From Defluviicoccus sp. bin129 (GTDB lineage Bacteria > Pseudomonadota > Alphaproteobacteria > MPNO01), in assembly GCA_002239065.1 (NCBI GenBank), contig MPNO01000038.1, forward strand, positions 1-44,569: DNA of 44,569 nt, written 5' to 3'. Below, in pieces: positions 16,248 through 25,676 of this stretch (position 1 is the stretch's first letter; every line of letters starts with the position of its first letter). A program made the translations under genes and the position numbers. Below the pieces are notes generated by a model that made no database searches, was not told where the DNA came from, and saw only the letters and a program-made list of their open reading frames with translations.

Positions 16248-18422
16248 TCAGCGCCCCGCCATGAAGCGCGGGAACCACGCCTCGTGGGCCTGCTTCAGAC
16301 TGGCAAGGGATATATGGCCGTGGCCGGAGACAGTCAACGCCGCCCCGGCGGTGCGCCCGATGACGGCGGCGGGCACGCCGGCGGCGGCGGCTCGCTCCAC
16401 CAGCCCGGCGGCGGCGGGCAGCGCGACGAGGTAGCGCCCCTGGTCCTCGCCGAACAGCCAGGCCAGCGCGTCCACCCCGTCCGGCGGCACGATCTCGGCG
16501 CCGATCCCCGACGCGAGCGCCATCTCGGCCAGCGCCACCAGCAGGCCGCCGTCGGAGACGTCGTGGCACACCGACACCGCGCCGCGCGCGATCCGGTCGC
16601 GGACGAACAGTCCGTTGCGGCGCTCGATCCCGAGATCGACCGGCGGCGGCGGCCCGCCCGGGCTCGCCAGCACGTCGCGCAGCAGCAGCGACTGGCCGAG
16701 ATGGCCCGCGGTCGCGCCGATCGCGACGATGTCCTGCCCGGGGGCGGCGAAGGCGATCGACGCGCGCCGGTCGAGATCGTCGATCAGCCCGAGCCCGCCG
16801 ATCACCGGGGTCGGCAGGATGGCGCGCCCGCCGGTCTCGTTGTAGAGCGAGACATTGCCGGAGACCACGGGGAAGTCGAGCGCGCGGCAGGCCTCGCCGA
16901 TGCCTTCGATGCAGCCGACGAGCTGGCCCATGATGCCGGGCCGCTGGGGATCGCCGAAATTCAGATTGTCGGTCACCGCGAGCGGCCGGGCGCCGGCCGC
17001 CACCAGGTTGCGCCACGCCTCGGCGACCGCCTGCCGCCCGCCCGCGCGGGGATCGGCGGCGCAGTAGCGCGGCGTGCAGTCGACGGTCAGCGCGATCCCC
17101 CGCGCGCTCCCGTGGATGCGGATCACCGCCGCGTCGCCGCCCGGCCGCGCCACGGTGTCGCCCATCACCATGTGGTCGTACTGCTCCCAGATCCAGCGCC
17201 GCGAGGCGAGCTCCGGCCCGGCGATCAGGCGCTCCAGCGCATCGAGCGGCGCCACCCCGGTCGCGGGCAGAGGCGGCATCGCGGGCGGTTCCGTCTCGAC
17301 ATAAGGCCGCCGGTAGCGCGGCGCCGCCGCGACCAGCGGATCGACGGGGATGTCGGCCACGCTCTCGCCGCCATGCGCGAGCGCGACCCGGCCGGTATCG
17401 GTCAGCCGGCCGATGACCGCGAAATCGAGCCCCCATTTGCGGAACACCCGCGCCGCCGGCTCCTCGGAATCCGGGCGGAGCACCATCAGCATGCGCTCTT
17501 GGCTCTCCGACAGCATGATCTCGTAGGCGTCCATGCCCGCCTCGCGGACCGGCACCCGGTCGAGGTCGAGCGCGATGCCGACGCCGCCCTTGGCCGCCAT
17601 CTCGAGCGCGGACGAGGTCAGCCCCGCCGCCCCCATGTCCTGGATCGCGACGATCGCATCGGTCGCCATCAGCTCGAGACAGGCTTCGAGCAGCAGCTTC
17701 TCGGTGAACGGGTCGCCGACCTGGACGGTCGGCCGCCTGGCTTCGGCCCCGGCGTCGAAGGTGGCCGACGCCATGGTCGCGCCGTGGATCCCGTCGCGCC
17801 CGGTCTTCGATCCGACATAGACCACCGGGTTCCCGACGCCGCTCGCCCGGGCGTAGAAGATCCGGTCCGCATCGGCGATGCCGACGGCCATCGCGTTGAC
17901 CAGGATATTGCCGTCATAGGCGGAATCGAACCCGGTCTCGCCGCCGACGGTGGGGATGCCGATGCAGTTGCCGTAGCCGCCGATGCCCGAGACCACGCCC
18001 GCGACCAGATGCCGGGTGCGCGGGTGGTCCGGGCTGCCGAAGCGCAGCGCGTTCATCAGCGCGACCGGGCGCGCGCCCATGGTGAACACGTCGCGCAGGA
18101 TGCCGCCCACCCCGGTCGCGGCGCCCTGATAGGGCTCGATGAAGGAGGGGTGGTTGTGGCTCTCGATCTTGAACACCGCGGCCCTGCCGTCGCCGATATC
18201 GACCACGCCGGCATTCTCGCCGGGACCGCAGATCACCCACGGCGCCTCGGTCGGCAGGGTGGCGAGCCAGGCGCGCGAGGATTTGTAGGAGCAGTGCTCG
18301 GACCACATCGCCGAGACGATGCCGAGCTCGACCGGGTTGGGCTCGCGCCCGAGGATGTCGAGGATGCGCGCGTATTCGTCCTCGCTCAGCCCGTGCTCGG
18401 CGACAATCTCCGGGGCGATCAC
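16248..18422 (-). CDS. purL: Phosphoribosylformylglycinamidine synthase subunit PurL
   Basis: This 724-residue small-type PurL catalyses ATP-dependent amidation of FGAR with PurQ and Pur[12 protein letters not shown] lies near residues 39-49 and KIESHNHPS at 85-93. Internal pseudo-symmetry is visible, with a second [12 protein letters not shown] block in the C-terminal half. The GTG start (18422-18420) overlaps the rhomboid gene stop as GTGA, and family N-termini agree with this start. The enzyme acts in the cytoplasm in step 4 of purine synthesis. Confidence 0.96.
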   Translation of the reverse strand: MIAPEIVAEHGLSEDEYARILDILGREPNPVELGIVSAMWSEHCSYKSSRAWLATLPTEAPWVICGPGENAGVVDIGDGRAAVFKIESHNHPSFIEPYQGAATGVGGILRDVFTMGARPVALMNALRFGSPDHPRTRHLVAGVVSGIGGYGNCIGIPTVGGETGFDSAYDGNILVNAMAVGIADADRIFYARASGVGNPVVYVGSKTGRDGIHGATMASATFDAGAEARRPTVQVGDPFTEKLLLEACLELMATDAIVAIQDMGAAGLTSSALEMAAKGGVGIALDLDRVPVREAGMDAYEIMLSESQERMLMVLRPDSEEPAARVFRKWGLDFAVIGRLTDTGRVALAHGGESVADIPVDPLVAAAPRYRRPYVETEPPAMPPLPATGVAPLDALERLIAGPELASRRWIWEQYDHMVMGDTVARPGGDAAVIRIHGSARGIALTVDCTPRYCAADPRAGGRQAVAEAWRNLVAAGARPLAVTDNLNFGDPQRPGIMGQLVGCIEGIGEACRALDFPVVSGNVSLYNETGGRAILPTPVIGGLGLIDDLDRRASIAFAAPGQDIVAIGATAGHLGQSLLLRDVLASPGGPPPPVDLGIERRNGLFVRDRIARGAVSVCHDVSDGGLLVALAEMALASGIGAEIVPPDGVDALAWLFGEDQGRYLVALPAAAGLVERAAAAGVPAAVIGRTAGAALTVSGHGHISLASLKQAHEAWFPRFMAGR

Positions 18423-19174
18423 CGGCGGCGCCCCCACGGCCCGCGGCGCGACGCGAACGAGATGCCCCGGCGGATCTGCACCCCCTTGGTGTCCCACAGC
18501 CGCACATGGGCCCGCTTGAAGAAGGGGATCAGCACCGCGCCGGCGACGAAGCCGCCGACATGCGCCCACCAGGCGATGCCGGAGCCGTCGCTCCGCACCG
18601 TCAGCGCGTTGAGCGCTTCGAGCCCGACCCAGCTCCCGAGCACGATCACCGTGGGCAGGCGGAGCGGGATGATGCCGAACAGGAGCCCCCAGATGCCGAC
18701 CCTCGGGTGCAGCACGAAATAGGCGCCGAGCACGCCCGCGACCGCGCCGCTCGCCCCCACCGTCGGCGCCGTCGATCCCGGAACGCTCGCGGCATGGGCG
18801 AGCCCGGCGACCGCGCCGCACAGCAGGTAGAAGACGATGAAGCGGCGATGCCCCATCGCGTCCTCGACATTGTCGCCGAACACCCAGAGGAACAGCATGT
18901 TGCCGATCAGGTGGAGCCAGCCGCCATGCAGGAACATGCTGGTGACCAGGGTGACCGGCGCGGGCACGACCGCCGCCTCGGCGGGCAGCGCCGCGTGGCC
19001 CCACAGCACCGCCGGGACCACGCCGTAGCGGAAGAAGGCGATCTCGTGCTCGCGCGCGCCCAGCCCGAGCTGCCACAGGAAGGCGAGCACGCAGCCCGCG
19101 ACGATCGCCAGCGTCACCACCTGGAAGCGGATCCAGGTGCGCGGGTTCTCGTCGCCGAGGGGAACGAACGCCAT
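18419..19174 (-). CDS. Rhomboid family intramembrane serine protease
   Basis: This 251-residue protein has six or so hydrophobic helices. The active-site serine is S142 in GASGAV. The conserved H83, H88 and N92 of the [11 protein letters not shown] loop and the second catalytic residue H205 in AHVGGF are present, so it should be active. It lies 1 bp after purQ and overlaps purL by 4 bp, so it is fully embedded in the purine operon. Nothing in the sequence links its function to purine synthesis; co-expression is the only visible tie. Confidence 0.93.
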   Translation of the reverse strand: MAFVPLGDENPRTWIRFQVVTLAIVAGCVLAFLWQLGLGAREHEIAFFRYGVVPAVLWGHAALPAEAAVVPAPVTLVTSMFLHGGWLHLIGNMLFLWVFGDNVEDAMGHRRFIVFYLLCGAVAGLAHAASVPGSTAPTVGASGAVAGVLGAYFVLHPRVGIWGLLFGIIPLRLPTVIVLGSWVGLEALNALTVRSDGSGIAWWAHVGGFVAGAVLIPFFKRAHVRLWDTKGVQIRRGISFASRRGPWGRRR

Positions 19175-19175
19175 G

Positions 19176-19838
19176 TCAGGCGAGGCTCTCGGCGAGCGAT
19201 TCGAACAAGGCGCGGCCGTCGGTGCCGCCGAGCACCGCCTCGGCGGCGCGCTCGGGATGCGGCATCATGCCGAGGATGCGGCGGGTGGGATCGAAGATCC
19301 CGGCGATCGAGGCGGCCGAGCCGTTCGGGTTGTCGCGATAGCGGAAGGCGACCAGCCCCTCGCCTTCGAGCCGGTCGATCGTGGCGCGGTCGGCGACGTA
19401 GTTCCCGTCATTATGGGCGACCGGCAGGGTCAGGGCGGCGCCCGGCGCGTAGCGGCGGGTGAACACGGTGTCCGCGCGCTCGACCCGGAGCGCCACGTCG
19501 CGGCAGATGAAGCGCAGCCCGGCATTGCGCATCAGCACGCCGGGCAGCAGCCCGGCCTCGGTCAGCACCTGGAAACCGTTGCAGATGCCGAGCACGGCGG
19601 TGCCCGCCCGGGCCCGCGCCGCGACCGCGCGCATCACCGGCGAATGGGCCGCCATCGCGCCGGAGCGGAGATAGTCGCCATAGGCGAAGCCGCCGGGGAT
19701 CGCGATCAGGTCGACCGCGGGCAGCTCGGCGTCTTCATGCCACACCATCGCCGGCGCCCGCCCGGCGGCCGCCTCGATCGCCACCGCGGTGTCGCGGTCG
19801 CAGTTCGACCCGGGGAAGACGATGACGGCGGCTCTCAC
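19176..19838 (-). CDS. purQ: Phosphoribosylformylglycinamidine synthase subunit PurQ (glutaminase)
   Basis: This 220-residue class I glutamine amidotransferase supplies ammonia to PurL. The nucleophile C86 is in VLGICNGFQ; the catalytic H194 and E196 are in MMPHPE. The N-terminus [14 protein letters not shown] is typical. A GTG start at 19838 is chosen because it directly precedes that conserved strand. It is the third gene of the purine operon, between purS and the rhomboid gene. Confidence 0.95.
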   Translation of the reverse strand: MRAAVIVFPGSNCDRDTAVAIEAAAGRAPAMVWHEDAELPAVDLIAIPGGFAYGDYLRSGAMAAHSPVMRAVAARARAGTAVLGICNGFQVLTEAGLLPGVLMRNAGLRFICRDVALRVERADTVFTRRYAPGAALTLPVAHNDGNYVADRATIDRLEGEGLVAFRYRDNPNGSAASIAGIFDPTRRILGMMPHPERAAEAVLGGTDGRALFESLAESLA

Positions 19839-19893
19839 GCCGCCGGTCCGCGCGGCGGGGTCATGGCCTGTCGATCTCCGCTTCTCGCGCGCG

Positions 19894-20136
19894 TCATTCC
19901 GCCAGCGTGATCTCGTAGTCCTCGATGACCGTGTTGGCGAGCAGGCGCTCGCACATCGCCTCGAGGCTCTCACGGGCGCGCCCGGAATCGGTCTCGGCGA
20001 GGTCGATATCGATCACCTTGCCCTGGCGGACCTCGCCTAGGCCGGCGAAGCCGAGCGCCGCCAGGGCCTGGCCGACCGCCTTCCCCTGGGGGTCGAGCAC
20101 CCCGTCCTTCAGCGTGATATGGATGCGCGCCCGCAC
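19894..20136 (-). CDS. purS: Phosphoribosylformylglycinamidine synthase subunit PurS
   Basis: This 80-residue PurS bridges PurL and PurQ in the synthase complex. Features are a first strand, [16 protein letters not shown], and the downstream [13 protein letters not shown] strand. A GTG start at 20136 fits the family. It lies 7 bp after purC. Confidence 0.94.
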   Translation of the reverse strand: MRARIHITLKDGVLDPQGKAVGQALAALGFAGLGEVRQGKVIDIDLAETDSGRARESLEAMCERLLANTVIEDYEITLAE

Positions 20137-20143
20137 CGGGGCG

Positions 20144-20908
20144 CTATTGCATCACCGCCGGACCCTTCAGGTCGCCCGGCGCGCTCTCGGGAAGGATGCC
20201 GAGCCGGCGCGCCACCTCCTGATAGGCCTCTTCGACGTTGCCCATGTCGCGGCGGAAACGGTCCTTGTCCATCTTCTCGTTGGTCTTGACGTCCCACAGC
20301 CGGCAGTTGTCGGGGCTGATCTCGTCGGCCAGCACGATGCGCATCTCGTCGTTGGTCCACAGCCGCCCGTATTCGAGCTTGAAGTCGACCAGCCGGATGC
20401 CGACCGTGATCAGCAGCCCGGTGAGGAAGTCGTTCACCCGGAGCGACATGTGCATGATCTCGTCGAGCTCCTGCGGCGTCGACCAGCCGAAGGCGGTGAT
20501 GTGCTCCTCGGCGACCAGCGGATCGTTGAGCTCGTCGGACTTGTAGTAGTACTCGACGATCGAGCGCGGCAGCGGCGTGCCCTCGGCGACGCCGAAGCGC
20601 TCGGCGATCGAGCCGGCCGCGATGTTGCGCACCACGATCTCGACCGGGATGATCTCGACCTCGCGGATCAGCTGCTCGCGCATGTTGAGGCGCCGCACGA
20701 AATGGGTCGGAATCCCGATCTCGGCGAGCTTGAGCATGAGGTATTCGGAGATCCGGTTGTTGAGGACCCCCTTGCCGGTGATGGTGCCGGTCTTGGCGTT
20801 GTTGAACGCGCTGGCGTCGTCCTTGAAGTACTGGACAAGAGTGCCGGGCTCCGGCCCTTCGAAGAGGACCTTGGCCTTGCCCTCGTAAATCCGTCTGCGG
20901 CGGGCCAT
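20144..20908 (-). CDS. purC: Phosphoribosylaminoimidazole-succinocarboxamide synthase PurC
   Basis: This 254-residue SAICAR synthetase joins aspartate to CAIR using ATP. The start [13 protein letters not shown] is characteristic, followed by [10 protein letters not shown] and the VDFKLEYGR region near the centre. ATG 20908 is chosen over the longer frame to 20968 because it precedes the conserved start. It is the first gene of the purC-purS-purQ-rhomboid-purL-bolA-grxD operon, so its promoter should lie in 20909-21016. Confidence 0.96.
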   Translation of the reverse strand: MARRRRIYEGKAKVLFEGPEPGTLVQYFKDDASAFNNAKTGTITGKGVLNNRISEYLMLKLAEIGIPTHFVRRLNMREQLIREVEIIPVEIVVRNIAAGSIAERFGVAEGTPLPRSIVEYYYKSDELNDPLVAEEHITAFGWSTPQELDEIMHMSLRVNDFLTGLLITVGIRLVDFKLEYGRLWTNDEMRIVLADEISPDNCRLWDVKTNEKMDKDRFRRDMGNVEEAYQEVARRLGILPESAPGDLKGPAVMQ

Positions 20909-21016
20909 GGCGTGCGACTCGAAACTGGGGAAAGGGATGCGGCGCGCGTCGGCAGCCGCTGGTTTCATATAACAACTCGCGGGGTCGCAAACAATGGCGG
21001 CGATCGGCCGCAGGAA

Positions 21017-21775
21017 CTATTCCACCGGACGGTAGGGGGCCTCCCCGGGGCGCCCGGCGGCGGACAGGAACACCGCCCTGCCGCCCTCGACATGCGCCGC
21101 GGCAAGGCCGATCAGCGAGCTCGACAGGGTGCCGAAGGGGGTATCGGTCACCACCGTCATGGCCTCCCCCGGCCCCGCCCCGGGGAGGCTCTCGCGCGCG
21201 GCGAGCAGCGCGGTCCACGAGCTCCAGTCGCCGGATGCCGGGTCGGGAGCGGCGGCGTCGCGGAACAACGGCAGATAGAGCCGGGTGCGCGCCGAGCCCG
21301 CCTCGTCGTTCGGGTCGTGCGCGGTGACCATCGACAGGCCTTCGCCGATCTCGCCCGGCGCGACCCGCCCGTCGCCGTTCGCGCCGAAGCCGCGCAGCCA
21401 GTACGCGTCCCGGTTGTCGGCGACCACCAGGTTGAAGCTGCGGTAGCTGCGCCCGTCGAGAGCGGCGAGCGCGGTCGCCGCGGCCACCGCGTCGGCATGG
21501 TCGAGGGCCTCGAGCACCAGCTCGCCGCGCGAGCGCAGCGCGGGGTCGGGGCCGAGCGAATCCGGCCGGTTGAGCACGCCCGCGACCACGCCGTGATCGT
21601 TGAGCCCGAGCCAGGTGCCGCCGGCGAGCTCGTCAATCCCGGCGACCACGTCGGGCCGGTCGGGCCAGTGCCGCCCCGGCGCCCGCCACGGCCTGCCGGC
21701 GTGCTCGTCGCGGTTCGCCGCGATCAGCACCGGCCAGTCATGGCCCGGCCGTCTCAGGATGACGAGTGTGCACAT
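21017..21775 (-). CDS. NRDE family protein (TANGO2-like)
   Basis: This 252-residue protein begins MCTLVIL and has AANRDE at residues 19-24, the signature that names the family. It continues with GGTWLGLNDHGVVAGVLNR, as in TANGO2. An N-terminal cysteine after the initiator Met suggests an Ntn-hydrolase-like fold, but the biochemical role is unsettled. Proposed roles for the eukaryotic members involve heme or lipid handling. It shares orientation with the purine operon and lies upstream of it. Confidence 0.88.
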   Translation of the reverse strand: MCTLVILRRPGHDWPVLIAANRDEHAGRPWRAPGRHWPDRPDVVAGIDELAGGTWLGLNDHGVVAGVLNRPDSLGPDPALRSRGELVLEALDHADAVAAATALAALDGRSYRSFNLVVADNRDAYWLRGFGANGDGRVAPGEIGEGLSMVTAHDPNDEAGSARTRLYLPLFRDAAAPDPASGDWSSWTALLAARESLPGAGPGEAMTVVTDTPFGTLSSSLIGLAAAHVEGGRAVFLSAAGRPGEAPYRPVE

Positions 21776-21811
21776 CGGCGCGCAGGAGCTTCGGGGCGTC
21801 GTCCCGGCCCG

Positions 21812-22231
21812 TCAGGCGATCCGGAGCGTCAGACGGATGCGGATATCGTCGTAGCGGTCGCGATCCACATCGACGACCGAGGCCCTGACCGGCTTGCCCG
21901 CGTCCATCAGCCTGGCGAAGGGTTCGTTGTCGGCTCGGGGAACGTAGCCGAGCTTGGCGCCGGCGCTCGTCAACACCTCGATCGCCAGCTCGTCATGGGC
22001 GTTGTCCGGCTCCCGGCGCAGGACCAGGAACTCGCCCGGCCGGAGGGCGCCGCCGGCGCGGCGGGCTTCGTAATAGGCGGTGCCGGCCACGAAGGTTTCC
22101 CGCAGGGTCAGCGCCCGCCGCATCGGCGCGGGCGTCGCGGCTCCGGCGGCCGGGCCTGCCAGGCCGACCGCTCCGGTCATTGCCGCGAGCAGCGTTCGCC
22201 GCGTGAACGCGAGCGGCGATCGAGCCGTCAT
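21812..22231 (-). CDS. HIRAN domain protein with Tat-type leader
   Basis: This 139-residue protein begins with a twin-arginine leader, FTRRTLLAAMTG, followed by a hydrophobic stretch and an AGA cleavage-like region. The mature part has the HIRAN pattern: FVAGTAYYEA, then LVLRREPDNAHDELAIEVL, then KLGYVPRADNEPFARLMDAG. HIRAN domains in helicases bind DNA 3' ends. A secreted stand-alone HIRAN protein must do something else or bind extracellular nucleic acid. It may form a transcription unit with the NRDE gene 36 bp downstream. Confidence 0.8.
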   Translation of the reverse strand: MTARSPLAFTRRTLLAAMTGAVGLAGPAAGAATPAPMRRALTLRETFVAGTAYYEARRAGGALRPGEFLVLRREPDNAHDELAIEVLTSAGAKLGYVPRADNEPFARLMDAGKPVRASVVDVDRDRYDDIRIRLTLRIA

Positions 22232-22435
22232 CTCACTCTCTCCCCTGCAGGGTTGTCCGTTTGTTCATCGGCTGTTCCCGATGGGTTGTCAAGTGCGGAT
22301 CGGCGGGGAAGAGCGATCGCGAACCCGATCTCGCCGGGTCTCGCTCCCGGGGGCCGTTGCAGGCGGCGCGCGGCCCACTATATAAGGCGACGGCCCCTCG
22401 GGGGCTCGGACCGGTCCAACGGGAGACAGCGGGCG

Positions 22436-22753
22436 ATGACCACCTTCGAAGAGCGCGAGAAGGGCTACGAGGCCAAGTTCAAGCGGGATCAGGAGTTCCA
22501 GTTCAAGGCCACCGCCCGGCGCAACAAGCTGCTCGGTCTCTGGGCCGCCGAGAAGCTCGGGCTCTCGGGCGGCGACGCCGACGCCTATGCCAAGGAGGTC
22601 GTGGTCGCGGATTTCGAGGAGCCGGGGGACGACGACGTGCTGCGCAAGGTGGCCGGCGACCTCGACGGCAAGGGCGCGAGCGCGGACGACGTGCGCCGCG
22701 AGATGGACCGGCTGATGGCGGTCGCCGCCGAACAGGTGGCGAGCGAGAGCTAA
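22436..22753 (+). CDS. DUF1476 protein, ATPase inhibitor zeta subunit
   Basis: This 105-residue protein begins MTTFEEREKGYEAKF, with later KATARRNKLLGLWAAEKLG and a four-helix pattern. DUF1476 is the zeta subunit that inhibits F1-ATPase in Alphaproteobacteria, mainly through its N-terminal region. No ATP synthase genes are nearby. Its stop overlaps the convergent decarboxylase subunit by 4 bp. Confidence 0.9.
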   Translation: MTTFEEREKGYEAKFKRDQEFQFKATARRNKLLGLWAAEKLGLSGGDADAYAKEVVVADFEEPGDDDVLRKVAGDLDGKGASADDVRREMDRLMAVAAEQVASES

Positions 22754-23376
22754 CGCTCCACCAGCCTCCCGCCGCCGAACAGGGTCGGGAGGTAGCGCGG
22801 CGCGTCGATCGCGTCCTGGAAACGGCGCCTGGTCACCACCGGGTCGAAGCCAGCGGGCGGCACCACGACTTCGAGGTCGGGCGCGGTGGCGAGCGCGAGG
22901 AAGGACGGGCCGGGCGCGGCCAGCGCCTCGCCCAGCGCCGCCGCGAAATCGTCCGCGCCGGCGACGTTGCGCGCCCCGGCCAGCCCGGCGGCGGCGGCCA
23001 GCGCGGCGAAGTCGAGCCCGGCATTGGTCAGCGCCTGGCCGCCCGAGGCGGCGTGCACCCCGTTCTGGATCAGCAACACGGTCAGGTTGGGGGGCGAAGC
23101 GGCGCCGACGGTCACCAGCCCGCCCATATGCATCAGCAGCCCGCCATCGCCCTCGACCGCGACGACCCGGCGGTCGGGGCGCGCGACCGCGAGCCCGAGC
23201 GCCAGCGGCAGGGCGAGCCCCATCGCGTCCTCGACATAGAAGTTCTCCGCCCGGTCGCGGATCGCGGCCCACAGATAGGACGCGTTGCCGAGCGCGGTGA
23301 CGACCAGCGTCTCGGGCGGCAGCGCCCCGGCCATCACGCGGTAATAGGCCGCGCGGGTCGGCGTCTCGCCGCTCAC
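22750..23376 (-). CDS. TPP-dependent decarboxylase, TPP-binding subunit (sulfopyruvate decarboxylase beta-like)
   Basis: This 208-residue subunit has the TPP/metal motif VVAVEGDGGLLMHMGGLVTV and the conserved YVEDAMGLALPLALGLA block. Split TPP decarboxylases of this size include sulfopyruvate decarboxylase ComE and phosphonopyruvate decarboxylase relatives. The GTG at 23376 overlaps the alpha gene stop by 4 bp; an adjacent GTG at 23379 is an alternative. The substrate is inferred only from family resemblance. Confidence 0.78.
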   Translation of the reverse strand: MSGETPTRAAYYRVMAGALPPETLVVTALGNASYLWAAIRDRAENFYVEDAMGLALPLALGLAVARPDRRVVAVEGDGGLLMHMGGLVTVGAASPPNLTVLLIQNGVHAASGGQALTNAGLDFAALAAAAGLAGARNVAGADDFAAALGEALAAPGPSFLALATAPDLEVVVPPAGFDPVVTRRRFQDAIDAPRYLPTLFGGGRLVER

Positions 23377-23879
23377 CACTGCACGTCCTCCTGGCCCAGC
23401 AGCAGGACGAAGGGGCTGGAGGCCTCCTCCGCATAGGTCGCGGCCTGCTCCACCTGCGCGCCGATCGGCCGGGCGCCGTCGGCCACCGCGTAGCCGAGGC
23501 CGAAGCCGCGCAGGACGGGCTCGGTCACCCGCCCCTTGGGCACGTGATAGAACACCGGATCGGCGGGGGTGCCGCGATAGGATGCGAGGATCAGCAGCGG
23601 GAAGCGGTAGCGCTGGGCGAGGCAGACCATGCCCGCGCCCATCGTCAGCAGCCCCACGTTCTGGATGATCAGCGCGGTGCGGGCGCCGCCCAGCCGGGCG
23701 CCGCAGGCGATCGCCAGCGCCTCCTCCTCGTGGGTCGCGCGGATCAGCGAGATCCACGGCGCCCGCTCGATCCTCACCAGGAACTCGCCGAGCCAGCCAT
23801 CCGGCACCGCGACCGCCGCGCTCATGCCGACCCGCTCCAGCGTCTCCAGGATCTCGGACGGGCGGTGCACCGCGCTCAT
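23373..23879 (-). CDS. TPP-dependent decarboxylase, N-terminal-type subunit (sulfopyruvate decarboxylase alpha-like)
   Basis: This 168-residue subunit has the pyrimidine-binding-domain pattern: VAVPDGWLGEF near the start, then RATHEEEALAIACGA with the catalytic glutamate, GGARTALIIQNVGLLT, and RYRFPLLILASYRG. It pairs with the next gene, with overlapping stop and start, to form a full TPP enzyme. The pair is divergent from a TRAP transporter operon that may import the substrate. Confidence 0.78.
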   Translation of the reverse strand: MSAVHRPSEILETLERVGMSAAVAVPDGWLGEFLVRIERAPWISLIRATHEEEALAIACGARLGGARTALIIQNVGLLTMGAGMVCLAQRYRFPLLILASYRGTPADPVFYHVPKGRVTEPVLRGFGLGYAVADGARPIGAQVEQAATYAEEASSPFVLLLGQEDVQW

Positions 23880-24034
23880 CGCGCTACAAGACCGCCCGCG
23901 GCGGGTGGCGTCAAGCGGCGGCGGAGCATGGCGGCCGCGCCTGCGCTTCCAACCGGGACGGGCACGCCCTAGACTTTATCGCGACAACAACGACCCGCCG
24001 GCGCGCCGGTACGGGTCAATGGGAGGACTGTCCA

Positions 24035-25048
24035 ATGAAACTTGCGAAACGCGCAGGCGGCGCGGTCGGGACCGGATTGCTGGCCCTGGCCGTCGCGGCG
24101 GCTTGCGGGGGCGAGCTCCACGCGGCGGCGACCAAGCTCACCATGGTGGGCTCGTGGCCGCCCAAGGTGTCGTCGGCCGCCGATATCGGCATCAAGTATC
24201 TGGAGACGGCGAACAAGCTCGGCAAGGGCAAGATCGAGATCACCTTCAAGGGCTCGCGCGACGTGGTGCCGACCTTCGACCAGCCGGAGGCGCTGGTGCG
24301 CGGCCTGTTCGACGTCTGGTACGGCGCGCCGAATTACTGGGCCGGCGTGGTCCCGGGCGGCTATTTCTCCGAGCTGTCGCCCCACGAGATCCCGGACAAC
24401 GGGCCTGGCAGCGAGCTGTTCGCCTTCATCTCCGGGATCTTCGAGAAGCACGGAGTGCGCTATCTCGGCCACTACTCGGGCGAGCCGCATACCGGCAACC
24501 ACTTCATGTATACCCAGAAGGCGATCTCCGGTCTCGGCGACCTCAAGGGGCGCAAGATCCGCGTACCGCCGCTGACCCGCTTCTTCGTCAAGGCGATCGG
24601 CGCCGAGCCGGTGACCCTGCCGCCGGGCGAGGTCTATCTGGCGCTCGAGCGCGGCACCGTCGAGGGCTTTACCTGGCCCTATTACGACGGCTTCACCGCC
24701 TTCGGATGGCACAAGATCTCGAAATTCGTCATCGCCCATCCGCTCTACCGCAACGGTATCAGCGTCAAGATGAACCTCGCCAAGTGGAACAAGCTGTCGG
24801 GCGATGCGAAGAAGGCCATGATGGACGCCGTGGGCCGGACCCAGGCGTGGTCGCAGGGCTGGGTGTCGGCCTACCAGGCGGTGCAGCTCAAGGCCATGCT
24901 GAAGGGCGGCATGAAGCTGGTGACGTTCTCCGACACGGAGGCCGCGCACTGGCGGAAGACCGCCGGCGAGGCGCTCTGGGCCCAGTTCAAGTCGGTGATG
25001 AGCGCCGAGGAGTACGCCACCGCCCGGCGTCTGCTGGGATACAACTAG
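24035..25048 (+). CDS. dctP: TRAP transporter substrate-binding protein (DctP)
   Basis: This 337-residue periplasmic receptor has a signal peptide (LLALAVAAAC with a possible lipobox cysteine near residue 24). DctP signatures include LTMVGSWPPK at the mature start, LKGRKIRVPPLTRFFVKAIG and GEVYLALERGTVEGFTWPYYDGF. GGAGG lies 8 bases upstream of ATG 24035. It is the first gene of a second TRAP operon, transcribed away from the TPP decarboxylase genes. Confidence 0.92.
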   Translation: MKLAKRAGGAVGTGLLALAVAAACGGELHAAATKLTMVGSWPPKVSSAADIGIKYLETANKLGKGKIEITFKGSRDVVPTFDQPEALVRGLFDVWYGAPNYWAGVVPGGYFSELSPHEIPDNGPGSELFAFISGIFEKHGVRYLGHYSGEPHTGNHFMYTQKAISGLGDLKGRKIRVPPLTRFFVKAIGAEPVTLPPGEVYLALERGTVEGFTWPYYDGFTAFGWHKISKFVIAHPLYRNGISVKMNLAKWNKLSGDAKKAMMDAVGRTQAWSQGWVSAYQAVQLKAMLKGGMKLVTFSDTEAAHWRKTAGEALWAQFKSVMSAEEYATARRLLGYN

Positions 25049-25065
25049 GCGTTGACCGGCCGGCC

Positions 25066-25093
25066 GGCGGGCCCGGGTCTCCACGGGCCCGCC
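25066..25093 (+). promoter_or_regulatory. Intercistronic hairpin between dctP and dctQ (second TRAP operon)
   Basis: GGCGGGCCCG (25066-25075) pairs perfectly with CGGGCCCGCC (25084-25093) around an 8-base loop, with no U tail. It occupies the same position as the hairpin in the first TRAP operon and may serve the same role in setting receptor-to-permease ratio. Confidence 0.5.
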
Positions 25094-25118
25094 GCCCGGC
25101 CGCGCAGGTTCCCGCGCC

Positions 25119-25670
25119 TTGACCGACGACCCGCCTGAGGGGCCGGCGGCGGATCCGCGCCGCTCGCGCGCGATCCGCGCGTTCGACCTGATCGTAGACG
25201 GCGGTGCGATCCTGGCCGCGGTGCTGATGATCGCGGTCATGCTGACCACCACCGTGAAGGTCGTCTTCCGCTACGGCCTGCGCGAAGGGCTGATCGGGAT
25301 CGACCAGATCAGCGGCACCATGCTGCTCTACATCACCTTCCTCGGCGCCGCCTGGGTGCTGCGCCGGGAAGAGCATGTCACCCTCGACCTCGTGGTCGGG
25401 CGGATCGCGCCGGAGGTCCGCCGCCAGATGCTGGTCTGGGGCTCGGTGGCGGCTGCGCTGGTCTGTCTCGCGGTGACGGGGTTCGGCACCTTCGAGACCG
25501 TGACCTCGTTGCAGCGGGGGATCCGCATCCCGGCCGAGCTCGAGATGCCGCGCGCCATCAACCTCGTCGTGATCCCGGTGGGCTGCCTGTTCCTCGGCCT
25601 CCAGTTCCTGCGCCGCGCCTGGCGCCACTGGCGGCGGGCGGCGACCGCTCCGCCGGCCGGAACCGGTTGA
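25119..25670 (+). CDS. dctQ: TRAP transporter small permease (DctQ)
   Basis: This 183-residue protein has four hydrophobic helices and the conserved REEHVTLDLVVGRI segment. TTG 25119 is the longest start; the first helix begins near residue 20 (IRAFDLIVDGGAI). It lies between dctP and dctM, which begins 6 bp after its stop. Confidence 0.88.
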   Translation: MTDDPPEGPAADPRRSRAIRAFDLIVDGGAILAAVLMIAVMLTTTVKVVFRYGLREGLIGIDQISGTMLLYITFLGAAWVLRREEHVTLDLVVGRIAPEVRRQMLVWGSVAAALVCLAVTGFGTFETVTSLQRGIRIPAELEMPRAINLVVIPVGCLFLGLQFLRRAWRHWRRAATAPPAGTG

Positions 25671-25676
25671 GCGGCG

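Noticed and set aside
16020..18722. Plus-strand frame of 900 codons opposite purL
   Set aside because: Antisense of an unmistakable PurL. No motif in its own frame.
19925..22753. Plus-strand frame of 942 codons running into DUF1476
   Set aside because: Only its last 105 codons are real (the DUF1476 protein from ATG 22436). The rest is antisense to purS, purC, NRDE and HIRAN genes.
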